Source: Capsicum annuum (lineage: Eukaryota > Streptophyta > Magnoliopsida > Solanales > Solanaceae). From it: a stretch of 64,000 nucleotides of DNA. Of this stretch, positions 47,461-59,090 are shown in pieces. Position numbers and translations under genes: made by a program. Under the pieces are notes generated by a model, which had not been told where the DNA came from, searched no databases, and saw only the letters and a list, made by a program, of their open reading frames with translations. How positions within the stretch are numbered: position 1 is the stretch's first letter; the number at the start of each line of letters is the position of its first letter. The DNA lies in assembly GCF_002878395.1 (NCBI RefSeq), contig NW_025857520.1:236481-300480 (forward strand), given 5' to 3'.

Positions 47461-48510
47461 AGTCGACTAGTTTAGGTAGCTCTTTAGATTACTGACGAAG
47501 GTCAGTCTGGTACTAGTGGCTATCTTGGTAAGGGCGACGATTAGTCTTTGAGGGTTTCATTTTTGGTTCATGCTAGACATGGTGGTTATTTTGAGTTAGC
47601 CAGATCTATTGGTTCTGGTTTTGATCATGTTTCTTATTTTATTTGTGGAATTCCTGGTTACTACTCATAGAATTGCCCTAGTCATGGGAAGATGGTTGTT
47701 TCAGCCCAGGGTGCTTCTCCTATTAGTATAATTCACCTTATAGGTAGAGGTAGTTCTCATTGTCATAGTTTGGTTATTAGTTTTCTTGAGGTGGTACTAA
47801 GGTAGGCATAATAGGAGTTTGGTTAGGTTCCCAGCCAGGTGGTGGGCATGGTCAGTTATATGCAGTATCTGATAGACCCAAGGTTAAGACTTCATATGCT
47901 ATAGTTACAAGTATAATTTTAGTGTGCCATAAGTTGGCTCTTGCATAATTTAATTGGGTTCTACTTATTCTTACATATCTGCTTATTATACACCATAGAT
48001 TGAGTTAACTAGTAATTTATTATCTATCCTATTGCATTTATCTACTCCCATAGTTGATTTTTTAGCATTGGATTGGGTAATCAGATCATGTGTTGTGACA
48101 GTTAGTGATGTTGATACTTATGTTGATCTTATTATTCTGGATTGATCGATTTTGATATGATTTGGGTCATAGACTAGTTATCCCACTATTATGCAGTCAT
48201 GATTTGTTTTGCCAACATAGTTACCTTAGCCATGCCTGGCATACCCCCAATAGTATGGTAGGGAGTGGTTAGCTACGGGTTGATGGGGATTATTTCTTAT
48301 TTTTATTCTAGGTGACTTATATCGAGGGGTTGTGAGTCCTATATAGATAATGTATGATACTCGTATGGATAGTCTGCCGTTTGACCATTCCTATTATTTG
48401 TGAGTTTTGAAATGTCTTCCCTGCCAACCTGCTTGGTATTCCCCCTGTCTGTAAGATTGAGTTTGCTATTGACCACGAGCTTGACTCTGATATGCTACAA
48501 AAATATAGTA
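47461..48510 (+). pseudogene. Gypsy zinc knuckle, protease and start of RT
   Basis: The knuckle near 47638-47680 reads F-I-C-G-I-P-G-Y-Y-S-stop-N-C, with the first Cys and the His both replaced by Tyr. Protease follows with LHLSTPIVDF-like residues near 48040, LDWVIRSCVVTVSDVDTYVD (48070-48130) and an LIILD segment. The LTR-proximal end encodes the RT-leading CEF.DV.P residues (near 48400) and IEFAIDHELD (48460-48490). Sequence then switches to a different LTR. Non-functional. Confidence 0.7.
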
Positions 48511-49909
48511 CTTTCAATGCTTAAAACTATGAAATTATGCAAGTTTCTTTAGATATTGTGTTGGATATGATGTGTTTTGGGTATGTTTTGTAGGAAACTA
48601 GGTTTTGGATGCAATTCTGAGGAAAAAGAAGAAAAGAATTTTTTGGGTACATACTAAGTTAGTTTTGGGCGTACGTGCTATATACTTAGCGTTTGTGAGC
48701 AAAGTATGTTGAGCAACTGAGAGTCCTGAGGCTAACATACAGGAGAAAGCAAGATCATCAACAAACTAAATCAACATACGGTCCACATGCTCAACATACA
48801 GTCCCTGTATAGACTTAGTCTGTACAAAAGTGCAAAATCCAGAGAGTTGAAGATCCAGACTCAAGGATGGAAATATACTAAGTGCGACATATGGACCATA
48901 TGTTCAACATACAGTCCATATGTTGACTTAATAAGTAGCCACCAATATTATTTTTCCCTTTTTCATTTGGGATTTGATTTTTAGGGTTTCAATGTATTCT
49001 CTAAATACCCTAATGACATTTTGTATTAAGTTAACGCACTCTTTTTACTCACAAACATATATTCTAATTTTGTGATCCGCCTTTGGTCACAGAATTATTG
49101 TGTATTTATGTTGGTTGTTAATTGAGTTGATGCTTTGGGTTTTTCAGTTGGTGATTATTCTATTTTCAAAAATGAATTCCTTTGATCGTTACACAAACAT
49201 GAGGGGCGAATCTCCCTTAGCTAAGGTTTTGGGAACCCTGGCTACATAATTAAGTAGAGAAAGTGTTCAATCCTTCTAGAGTATTATTGTTGCATCTATT
49301 TGAGTTTCCTTTACTTTTATTGATTTCTTAACGGGTTACATCTTAGGTCCCACCTGTATTCACTATGATCCAGAGAGGAGGTAGAGATTGGGAAAAACAA
49401 ATCACATTGGTGATTTGGGGATAATTGTTGAAATAATATTACTTGTACTATCTTATTAAGCCATTTAATTCCTATCTAATCAACTTAAGATTGAGAGGAG
49501 ATAGTTGTAACTGGGGTCCAAGGTAAGGGTTAGTAATATGACACTTTGAGACCGAGAGGAGATAAGTGAAATTTACGAAATGGTGTCGAGAGGTGGTTGG
49601 TGATACCTATCTTACCAGTCTCTATATGTATAATAGTTATATAGTTGGATTTAGTATGATAAGCTTACCAAGTTAGAGGTCAGGGTGAACACAACTTTAG
49701 TGTCCATCAATGACTAAGTTAAAACCAAGTTGATATTTGTTATTTGTTTGATATTATCTCTACAAACCTCCCATTTATTTTTCCAATTCTACCCGTTAAC
49801 TACAATTGTTGAGATACATAGTTCCATATATTCCCTTGGGATTTGACCCCAACATATTTGGTAGCGATTTCATAATATTCAGATTGAAGGTGTAGCTTGG
49901 GCGTGATCA
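48511..49909 (+). repeat. 5' LTR of plus-strand Athila/Tat-like element
   Basis: Ends ...GGGCGTGATCA at 49909, followed by AATTT and the primer site, the usual LTR-primer geometry of Athila elements. It contains iterated 'caacatacagtccatatg' words at 48670-48930. The TATA-like and leader phrase 'gggtttcaatgtattctc' is at 48984. The left border is approximate (about 48511). Confidence 0.7.
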
Positions 49910-49914
49910 AATTT

Positions 49915-49933
49915 TAGCGCCATTGTCAGGGGA
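49915..49933 (+). other. Primer-binding site, Asp-tRNA type
   Basis: TAGCGCCATTGTCAGGGGA, four or five changes from TGGCGCCGTTGCCGGGGA, all of the transition type; five bases after the LTR end. Confidence 0.82.
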
Positions 49934-50099
49934 TTAGGGTGTTGAGTTTTGAATTGAGGTGGTTATATTTTTTAGGCCTTTTATCTCTTGTTATTACTTG
50001 CATATATGCCAATGTATTCCTAGCACACGGAGTAGAGGGAATCCCTTACTCCCACTAAATCCAATCTAGAAAGGATCCTACAAACACCTAGTAGGATGA

Positions 50100-51640
50100 C
50101 ATAGCCAAAAGAGATAATATACCTGAAGGGGTTCGTGATGATGCATACTAGGTTCCTCCTGCTTCTCCTGAAGAAGTTCAGGACATTTTTGACCAGCAGA
50201 AAAAAGGTGCTGTAGCAGAAGCCACTAGTTAGAGAAGGGAAAAAGATGCTTAGCATACATATCAGGGGCAGATTTAGCTATGCAGAGACAAGAAACAAAC
50301 CACTAAGCAACACTCAGTGTTAATCAGAATTGAGTTAGAGGTGGCCGTGCTGAAGTGATCCGAGAATACCAGTATTTTCCGCCATATGAGAATGATGAAA
50401 AGGATTTGGTGCACGTTGATTGGTAGAGACTAGAGTTATATTTCTCCTATTTTCTCCTTTGGCATTAAATTTGACGTAACAAGTGCAATGATTTAACTCA
50501 TAAATCTTAGGGGAGTATTTATGGGTTTTCCTACATATGATAAAAACATGCAACTTGCAACTTTTATTAGGATCTGCTGTTTGTTCTCAAACCCAGGGGT
50601 AAATTAGAAGACACTTAGATTGAATTTGTTCCCTTTCTCACTTACAAGAGAAGCATCTTTATGGTTGGACAAACTTACAAGAGGCCTATCACTTCTTGGT
50701 ATGAGTTGCACAGTCAATTCTTGAACCGATTCTATCTCTATCCAGGATATTGTAATTTAAGGAGGATATTTATAATTTTAGGCAAAGGCAGTTAGAGTCT
50801 ATGTACCAAGCTTGGTTTATGTTCAAGATGAAGCTGAGTATGGTGCCCAACCATAGGATTTTAGGGGCAAGTTTACTGGAGATATTCTATAGATCCTTGA
50901 CTATCAGTTCTATAGCCATGGCAGACAAAATCTATTGAGTAGCTTTTATAAGACTAAACTGAGAGGTAGCTTTGGATTTCCTAGATCAGATCTTTCTCAC
51001 TAACCGAGGGTAGTAATCTAGGGAGTCTAAGAAGGTGTTTGGCTCTTATGCTATTGGTACCTCATGCCACCATAAAGTAGATGATAATTTAGTAGTGCAA
51101 GAACTTAAGCTGTAGAGATCAAATCTTGGGTTAATAGAAATGTAAGTTGCAACAACAAGTTCAAAGAAAGTGAACACAGCAGGAGCACAACGTCCAGCTT
51201 CCAAATCTTACGAGTTAGATTTAGAGGAAGAAGCAAAATATCCAAATCATCAATTGGTGGGTTTCCAAGCCCAAAGTCAAGAAAACCAGGGTCAAAACAA
51301 GTATGACAAATACAGAGATCATAGTAGTGATCAAGATTGTAACTAGAGGAAAATAGATGACTACAGAAAGAAGAGAACTAGGTACATTCCAATAGGAAGA
51401 CGGGATATAGAGTCTAGAATAGAGGGAAAGCTGACCAAGCTGGTCAAGTGTTAGGAAAATTAGCAGAACAACCTTAATAAGATTAAGGCTAACATTTCAG
51501 GGTTTACCCAGAAGGTTGAATCTTACGTCACTGCTATCAAGCAGTTTAAGCTCTAGTTTGGGTAGATGTCAGAAGCACTAAACCAAAGATGGTTAGGTAC
51601 CCAGGTACCCTTCCAAGCCACACTATACGAAATTTTAAAA
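50100..51640 (+). pseudogene. Athila/Tat-like gag remnant and linker
   Basis: Leader and N-terminus (LQGDNIP-like residues near 50120 and EEVQDIFDQQKKGA near 50170). The capsid core near 50610-50750 reads as EFVPFLTYKRSIFMVGQTY-like in one frame and SLWLDKLTRG and SITSWYELHSQFLNRFYL-like in another; the motif order LFPFSL, W.D.L, SITSW is that of Athila gag. The C-terminal half (50760-51060) retains EAWFMFK-like, FYRSLTI and a DQIFL block. A basic linker rich in Q, N and K (51200-51640) follows. Many frame changes. Confidence 0.75.
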
Positions 51641-51839
51641 TAATGGTCTTGTTCTTTATATTAACACAAGGAGTGGAATAACTAATATGGATCCCTCATT
51701 ACCTTTTGCGAAAGCACCAAGGTATGATAAAGTGGTTGCCGATGAGATACCTATTGTAGTGTCAGAACGTGTAGTAGCTGGTAATAGTTAAGTTTGTAGG
51801 ACAAAGGTAAGGGTCTGATTAATGAGCTCGAATAAGAAA

Positions 51840-52560
51840 AATTCCATAACCTTCCCCACCTTTTCCTTAGAGGCTAAAGCAGAACAGAGATGAAGGAACG
51901 TTCAACCGATTCATTGAGATGCTTAAAGAATTAAGACTGAACATCCCTCTTCTTGAGGCATTAAAGAAGATCCCTGGATATGCCAAGTTTATGAAGCAAT
52001 TAGATACAATGAAAAATAGGGCTACATTAGAGGAGGTTGGGGTATTGAACCACTATAGTGCAGTCATGACTAAGTCACTGGCCCAGAAAAATAATGTTCT
52101 CGGAGCATTCACTATACCATGCACTATTGGGTCATCCCGATTTGCCAGAGCCTTATGTGACTTAGGAGACAACATAAATTTGATGTCGCTGGCGGTATTC
52201 AACCAATTGGGCTTGAGACGTCCTAAACTGACTATGATAAAACTATTGATGGTTGACCACACTGTGAAGAGACCTATGGGCATTTCTTTTGATCTGATTG
52301 TGAGAGTTGTTAAATTAATCTTTGAGCTGACTTTGTTATTTAGGACTGTGAGGTTAATGCTGAGATGCCCACCATAATGGGAGGACCGTTTATTGCCTTA
52401 ACTAGAGCAATGGTTGATATGGAGAAGGTGGAGCAAAAGTTAAGGTCACTTTCATCATCACAAAAAAAGTGTATCAATTGACCAACATAAAGCTGGGGTC
52501 AGTGATAGATTGTATTGATGACCTAGGATTTATTCTTATAGGTATATTTATGAATTCACA
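51840..52560 (+). pseudogene. Athila/Tat-like aspartic protease remnant
   Basis: Open at 51919-52377 (152 codons). It has LNIPLLEALKKIPGYAKFMK, AFTIPCTIGSSRFARALCDL with the active site D-L-G directly following in the DLGDNINLMSLAVF block (about 52156-52200), and VKRPMGISFDLIVRV. After a frame change at about 52350 it resumes with EMPTIMGGPFIALTRAMVDM and ends near 52520 in a VIDCIDDL segment. In this group D-L-G is the normal active-site wording. Usual length up to here; beyond it the pol genes are absent. Confidence 0.88.
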
Positions 52561-53776
52561 GTAATCAAGGTACCCACATTATGCTGGGATATTAAATCAA
52601 GCGTTGCATGGTTGGCATGGGCTTGTTGTTAAAGTCTGTGTAACCGACATAGCCACATTGTGTCACATTGTTTAATCAAGCATTGGGTGGGAGGCAACCC
52701 ATTATTTTAGTGTTCATTTATGTTTGTTTTGTTTTTTTAGGTACATAGTTTGAGTAAATGCATGGAAAGTGGTAAGTATTGTTAAATACATCTTCTTCCA
52801 GGTAAAGGGACTTAGTAATCAACTCATTAAGGTCATAAGTCCCACGTGGGCCAGGTAAGTTGTGCTTAACTTAAAAAGATGGAATTTTGAGAGTTGTTTG
52901 GAAAATTTATGGAATTTAAAATTACAAAAATGCTTACAGGTTCATAAATACAATTTACAACTTAGAAAATATAAAACTTAGGGTCAAAATGCAAAGTCTA
53001 GCAAGAAGGGAAAATGGCTAACTTTTGGGCCCCACATTCGATGCCGGCATGTTGTTTGTATGTTCAATATATGGACTGTAAGTTCAACATACATACTATA
53101 TGCTGATACCATATGTAGGGCACGTGTCAACTAAAACTTTGTTTAAAATTTTGGGCCCGCCATTCTTAAATAAACACTAAGTCAGACCCCATGGTATTTA
53201 AGTTTCTATATGCTCATTTTAACTGCCAAACTCTCAAAATTTCTCTTTAATCTTAAAAATTCAAACTCCTTTTTAAAATTCAAAACTACCAATATTCCCA
53301 CACTTAAACATAGGCTAAATTGAGACTTATTTTGTGGTTCAAACTTGTCCCAAAGTGCTAAATACAAGTTCAATATTGGGTTTCTTGTTACTTCATCATA
53401 GTTCACTTCCTGATTTGCAAAGAGAAGGTTGTCTTAGCTCATGTAAAATATATAGTAACAATAATTCTTGTTTATCGGAGCCTTGAAGTAGCCTAAAATC
53501 ATAATGTTGGGCTTTGTTCTTAAATTTAATCATTAGATTAGGCCTAAATAGATGTTGAACTTGAAAAAGTAGAGGGATACCAAAAGTTAAGCATGTTAGT
53601 TTGAATTAAAAATAGTGATTCATGGTATATATATATTGGACTTCTTGGGACTGCGAATAAGTTATCGGTGTAAAATTGAGGAAAAATTTAAAGCTTTTCA
53701 ATTTTGATTTTTTCTTAAGATTTTGCATTCTCTCATTATTAGTTGAATATTAACACTCATTTTTCTTCAGGTATGG
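52561..53776 (+). other. Post-protease spacer with duplicated GGCAACCC motif
   Basis: The 'TTAAATCAAGCGTTGCATGG' phrase at about 52590-52610 and 'TTTAATCAAGCATTGGGTGG' followed by GAGGCAACCCA (52670-52701) look like two copies of the element that follows integrase in full Athila/Tat elements. RT, RNase H and integrase, about 3 kb in a full element, are missing. The later part (53030-53120) contains 'gtatgttcaatatatggac' type words that recur in the 5' LTR at 48780-48930. No coding sequence. Confidence 0.65.
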
Positions 53777-53932
53777 ATGGCACCCAAAGCTGCAAGGAAA
53801 AAGGTTATTGCATCGAGGAGATGGGATGAGTCCCCTGAGCCTCGTGGCTTAGTTGTGAAATACCCAACTGCACAAATTAGAGCAATTTTAGTCAAGGAAA
53901 CACACATAGTGACTAGAGGTAAGGTTTGCTAG
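53777..53932 (+). pseudogene. Envelope-like ORF of Athila/Tat-like element, N-terminal piece
   Basis: ATG at 53777 opens a 51-codon frame beginning MAPKAARKKVIASRRWDESP, the small basic N-terminus seen in plant 'putative plant transposon protein' ORFs downstream of pol in Athila/Tat elements. It stops at the TAG of the GCTAG target site of the solo LTR inserted at 53933. The main body of the region resumes at 56893. Role unknown; an envelope function is only inferred from position. Confidence 0.65.
53928..53932. repeat. Left target-site duplication (GCTAG)
   Basis: GCTAG before the LTR end at 53933; identical to 56888-56892. Confidence 0.85.
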
Positions 53933-56887
53933 TGTAACACCCTGAATCTGGTACCCGAAATGCTACACGGTGCTCATGACCCCGAAGGATCATAAGCTAA
54001 CCCATGACTGATATCTGTACCTGTATACTGCATGATATACTGTATAATGCGAAAACAAGAACTGAAAGTCCATAAGGTTCAAACTATAACATAATTTCTG
54101 ATAAAATATAACATCTGGGATGGGGTATAAATGCCTAAAAGAAAACTGTCTAATCATACTGTAGGCTGAAAAACCTCAAAAATATAAATGTCTGAATGAG
54201 GAGATGATGGGAAATGTCCATAAATAATTCCAACTCATAAAATAATTAATGAGACAATAAAGAAATGATCATATTCTCAAAAGATGAGGACTCGTTGCTA
54301 ACTCTGACTGCAAAGACTAGAATGATACTTATGCTCTGGAGCTCATGCTTCTGAACCTATGGTATAAGACATCATAGAACAAATGCATCAGTACTTTGAA
54401 TGTACTGGTATGAATGTGAGGTAGGTTGAATGCAAAAGGTTTACATGCATGATCTATACTAACTGACTGAAAAATATGAATGTGAGAATGTAGGCATAAA
54501 TACATAATAACTGTAACTAGGGTTAGGATAACATGATTACTGAGTTTGAGTACTGATAACATGAGATACTGATAACTGTATCACTGAAATAACTAATACT
54601 AAGCGACTGTATTTGATTATCTAGTTTGTGATGAAACTAGCTAAGTGTTATGCTATTCTGAGTTGACTGTATCTGATAGCCCTAATTTCTGTAGAACTAT
54701 CTGAGTCCTACTACTGAGACTGAATGACAGTATCTAATAGTCCTAATTCTGTAACCAAAAATGTAGGAATTAGTCATCTAACTGAGATGCCCCTAATAAA
54801 CCATTATTGTTGAGTTGGGGTCCAATCCGTAACACCAATTGGAAGGGTGTCAATAGCACGCCATTGGTAAGAACAATTTGTGAGTAACACTCATATAACA
54901 GCTAAATCTAGTGAGAATAGTGGGCAACCTCATATAACAGGTTAAGCCATCTCATCTATTCTCATATAACAGGCTTTGAGGTCTCAACCTACACTGGCTA
55001 CATATTTCTGTAATGCATGGATTACTTCTAAAAATCACACCCTTATATAACAGGTGAGTTCCCATCGTTGGGTTCACTCGGTGATAAATCCTACTCCTAT
55101 CTGAATAGACACTGAACATGATTAACTAAATTGGACTAGACTGAGTTCATCGTGTTTCGTTAGCTGACGGCATAAAATTGAGATTACTGAATTACTGAGC
55201 TTTCCTGAGTCAGATGACTGACTGGGTACTATAGACCATGGCTTGACTGAGGATATTATGAAAACTTGACACTAAATCTAGGTACACAGCTATATTTTAT
55301 TGGTACAAGCACCCCCAAGACAATGGAAGGAAACTAACAAGGCATGACATTATTGAAAACATGACCAACATCAACAATCTATAATACAATAGTTGGAGAT
55401 ATTTAATGTGTATTTCATTATCAAATCTTGGTACGTGAATAAGATAGCATGTACACATAGTATAATTTCATAAGGATAACTCATGAGCAATCCCATAAGC
55501 AATTTCATTGCATAAGAATAACATGTAAGTCATTTTGAACATAAGGTCAAAGCATACATTGTCATTTAGGTCACAATTAAGCTATTGTGCATAATTTTTA
55601 TCCCTTTAGGAATTTTATCAAACACCTTACATGCACAACTTAAGGCATAGGTGAAATCATCAAATTTCATAAATCATAAACCACCAAATTCATGGATTTC
55701 AATTTATATGCTAATGTAGTTTTCATAATTTCACATAAGGATCCCAACATAGGAATCAAACAACAACCATCACATAACTTGAGCAACCCATAACATAATA
55801 ATCATGATTTATAATTTAAAATAGGGTTCTTGAGCTTTATGGATGGAAGGAATCCATAAATCGATACAATGCATACCTTAGTTCTTAATTTAGCAAAGAT
55901 TGATTGAGATATTTTGTTGAAATTAAATCCCCAATTTAAAACCTAGTTTGTTCTTGAGAGAAAATTGAGAGAAACTAGTATATTTTGGATTAAGAATGGC
56001 TAAATCACATGTTATTAGGTTTAAATAGAGGTGGCAATTTGACCCTTTTAATCCTAGACGTGTCGTTTGAAATTGGTGAAAATTTCCCAACCTGGAAACC
56101 TGGTGTGACATGGCACTATCATGCCGTGTCACTGAAATTTGACAATTGGGAAATAGGGGAATATCGTGACACAGAACCATCGTGTTGCCACTTTATTTGC
56201 GACCTGGAAGTTTGGCACGACGTGGGTAAAATTGCACTGAGACACTGGAAAAATAGGGTTCTTGAGTTTTATGGATGAAAATGAAGATTGATGGAGAGAT
56301 TTTCTTGAAATTGAATCCCCAATTGAATTACTAGTTTGGTCTTGAGGCAAACTAGTATAGTTTGGGTGAAGTATGGCTGAATCATATGTAATTAGGTTTA
56401 AATAGGGGTGGGAAAGTGACCCTTTTAACCCTGGATGCATATTTTAAAATTAGGGAAAATATCCCAACCTATACCCCTGGCACGACGCGGTGCTATCATA
56501 CCGTGTCACTGGAATTTGACAATTAGGAAATATGGGAATGGCGTGATGCGGAGCCATCACGATGACACTTCTTTTGTGACTCTGAAGTTTGGTCCGACGT
56601 GGGAAAATCATGCTAAGACACTGGAAAATGGACTATTGCTATTTTAGCTTGTGGCGCGTCACGCCACTGACCAATATGGCGCTGTTTTATGATAGGAACT
56701 TGAAATAGTATTAACTTTTTATCCGGTTATCGGATTTGGGAGAATCTTATATTGATGGATTATTGAATTTCCCACATGAAAAAATGTGAAAATATTAAAA
56801 ATTCCTCATAGAATAAACATCATTCAATTTAGAAGCTAATATTTGAGATTCTTGAGATAAAATTAATTAGGAAACTTTAGGGTATTA
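53933..56887 (-). mobile_element. Ty3/gypsy (Tekay-like) solo LTR, family A, in envelope-like region
   Basis: 2955 bp, minus strand. The left edge TGTAACACCC is the complement of ...GGTGTTACA and the right edge is the complement of TAATACCC (the first TG has been lost). Perfect GCTAG on both sides and no internal sequence make this a solo LTR. 'cccgaaggatcataagctaa' near 53985 is the complement of 'ttagcttatggtccttcggg' near 10716. It is longer than the 2494-bp relative because of an enlarged repeat block at 55840-56690. Confidence 0.9.
55840..56690 (-). repeat. Duplicated and iterated block in solo LTR
   Basis: A segment of about 430 bp occurs twice: 'tagggttcttgagctttatgg' at about 55824 and 'tagggttcttgagttttatgg' at about 56256, followed in both by 'atttaaatagaggtgg/ggtttaaataggggtgg' and the iterated 'gtgacatggcactatcatgcc / cacgacgcggtgctatcatacc' words. 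This accounts for the extra length over other family members. Confidence 0.75.
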
Positions 56888-56892
56888 GCTAG
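56888..56892. repeat. Right target-site duplication (GCTAG)
   Basis: GCTAG directly after the LTR edge GGGTATTA; partner of 53928-53932. Confidence 0.85.
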
Positions 56893-59090
56893 GCAGCTGA
56901 GACTATTATTTTGGGCACTATAAGACATCCGATGCCTGAGCACTCATGGTGGGGCATAAGGCTAGCCTTTAATCGGCCTAGGTCTTACACTGAGGCTATT
57001 CAGGGTGTCTTGGCTACCCTGACAACTCTAGCCTAATCGAGGATAAAGTCACCCTGTAGATAACCCTCACATTATTCAATGTCGAGTGATGATAACAATG
57101 ATTAAAAGAAGGTAAATTTTGAGTCATCACTAGTAGTAGATGTATGAGATCCCTAATCTGAAGAAGGGTCTTAGGATGTGTTTGATGCGATAGATGACGA
57201 GCAATCAATAGTATTAACCTAATTTGAGAAAGGTATAGACCAAGCTTCCTGCTAGGTTCCAGCTTTTGATTCATAGGCAACAACTCATTTTAGAGGAACC
57301 TATTAAGGAGATAAGCCTAAGGTGGTGTGTGGTGGTCCTTCATACCATATGCAAGCTAGACGCTACTACTTTGAGAGAAATCGGCCAACCTAAGAGGGTC
57401 ATTTATGAGAAGAGAAAGATTGACTTATTTGGGTTGGCTGAAGAATTGTAGCTATGGGTAAGTTTTAAGAAACATCAGCTAGGGTGGATCACCACACCCA
57501 TAGTTACTTATACCCCAGTAGTGGTATGGGAATTCTAAGCCTCTTGTCAGTTATTGTGATCTTGACTACACCTCGAAAGGGATTTTTCGAGCCATGATAG
57601 GCAGCTTAAGCTTGAGCAGACACTAGTTAGAGGGTTTATGGTTGATATATCAATAGAAACAATTTGTTGTATCCTCTTTTAACCAAATTATGTTGCACCA
57701 GCATCAATAGTAAAATGTGATTATAAATTATAAGTTGTATGGGATAGACATATTATGAGCGACATTGATTGACAGAGCAAGAGAGTAGAGATGACAATAT
57801 AGATCACTAGATACATTTCAACTCTGGGTCATAAGACCTCGTGGATCGAGGGTTATGTTATAATGAAGAAGGCAATATTGACTTTTGCTGCAAAGTTTGG
57901 ATGGCTTCTAGTTAGATTCAAACTGTATCTGACTACTTCGGATAATGTGTTTTCATGGGATGGATCTGCTCTAGTTTCTAGTATGGTGGACAGGTATTCA
58001 TTGAATTTATATCCATTATCCAACATTAGATTCATGAGAGATCTTTTGGTGTAAGGATAACTCTACCATTCCCATGCCTTATTCAGAAACTTTGTGATGA
58101 TGTCGGCGTGCCTAAGATAGAAAGAGTGGATGAGAGATTATAGGTAAAAGAGATAAGATAGACTATGTTGGTGAAGGATTCGACACATACGCCTACTACA
58201 GTAGCTCCAGCCTATTCCGAGGGCCCATCAGTACCTATAGTGCCTGTTGACATATAGGAATATGATGTGGCAACTAGAATTGATCATGAGATAAAGGAGA
58301 AAAGAAAGTCCCTTGATGTGATTACTCTGGGTGAGATGACACCAACAACTTCTATATCAACCGTAGCTTCCAGTTCAGACCCAATGGGGGAATATTCACT
58401 TCCCCCTCGCCCATCCACTATAGTTGTTGCTACAGTTATGACTATGATTTATCATGAGATCTTAGGAGCTCAATGGATAGTTAGAGAGCCACTTATTCTT
58501 GGTTACAAACTATTGAGATCGAGATGGCTAGTCTATATAAGCAGATATAACCATGGGTCCTACTAGAGATGGTAGATTCTAGATAAGATGTCATATATAG
58601 AGTTGCTATGTCAGAGTTACATACTGAGTTACTGACATATATTGCTTCTTTCAAGAGATGTGTTGTAACTTAGTTTATAGAGATTGAGATATTGGACCTA
58701 TGCCATATGAGGATGGAGGTGGGTACTTTGCAAGTAAAAGTATGCTCTCTTATAAAAAGCCATATGACAACTCCTCCAGTCGTACCCATTGACATTCAGA
58801 TATAACCTTTGCATGAGCCAAAAAACTTTGATTTATTGATGGATAATGATGAGAAGGTCCCAGTAGGTGGGACCAAGAAAGGACATATGGGGGATCTGCA
58901 AGAGCAAATATTCCATATGACCAGGCATTGAAAATGTACAGACATAATTTGGTGGAGTCTATAATTATTGAGAGGTAAAGGCATGCCAAGATAGCAGTGA
59001 GTTCATCCTCTAGTAGCGCACCTCCACCACCATCGCCTCCATCAGATGATATACCCTTACCTACGGATATTCATGACACAGATACTTAGT
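56893..59090 (+). pseudogene. Envelope-like / putative plant transposon protein region, main body
   Basis: Continues from 53777-53932. Broken into many short frames. Recognisable stretches of the family: PKRVIYEKRKIDLFGLAEEL (57390-57451); the domain core KKAILTFAAKFGWLLVRFKL and TTSDNVFSWDGSALVSSMVD at 57863-57990; LPFPCLIQKLCDDVGVPK (about 58062-58118, other frame); and a C-terminal region rich in P, T and S with a proline run near 59020-59050 and acidic end. The core matches the plant transposon protein domain found after pol in Athila/Tat elements. No signal peptide or membrane segment is evident. The function of the family is unknown. Confidence 0.72.

Larger units (their letters stand above)
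46069..48510 (+). mobile_element. Gypsy gag-protease fragment
   Basis: A plus-strand piece of a Tekay-like element, truncated on both sides: LTR-like or leader sequence at 46069-46390, gag, zinc knuckle, protease and the first residues of RT, ending at the LTR that starts at about 48511. The left junction cuts the minus-strand Athila-like LTR. Confidence 0.7.

Noticed and set aside
52053..52283. Minus-strand ORF of 76 codons
   Set aside because: Antisense to the plus-strand protease frame at 51919-52377.
56009..56278. Plus-strand ORF of 89 codons in the solo LTR
   Set aside because: Lies entirely within the iterated block of a non-coding LTR; openness reflects the repeat.
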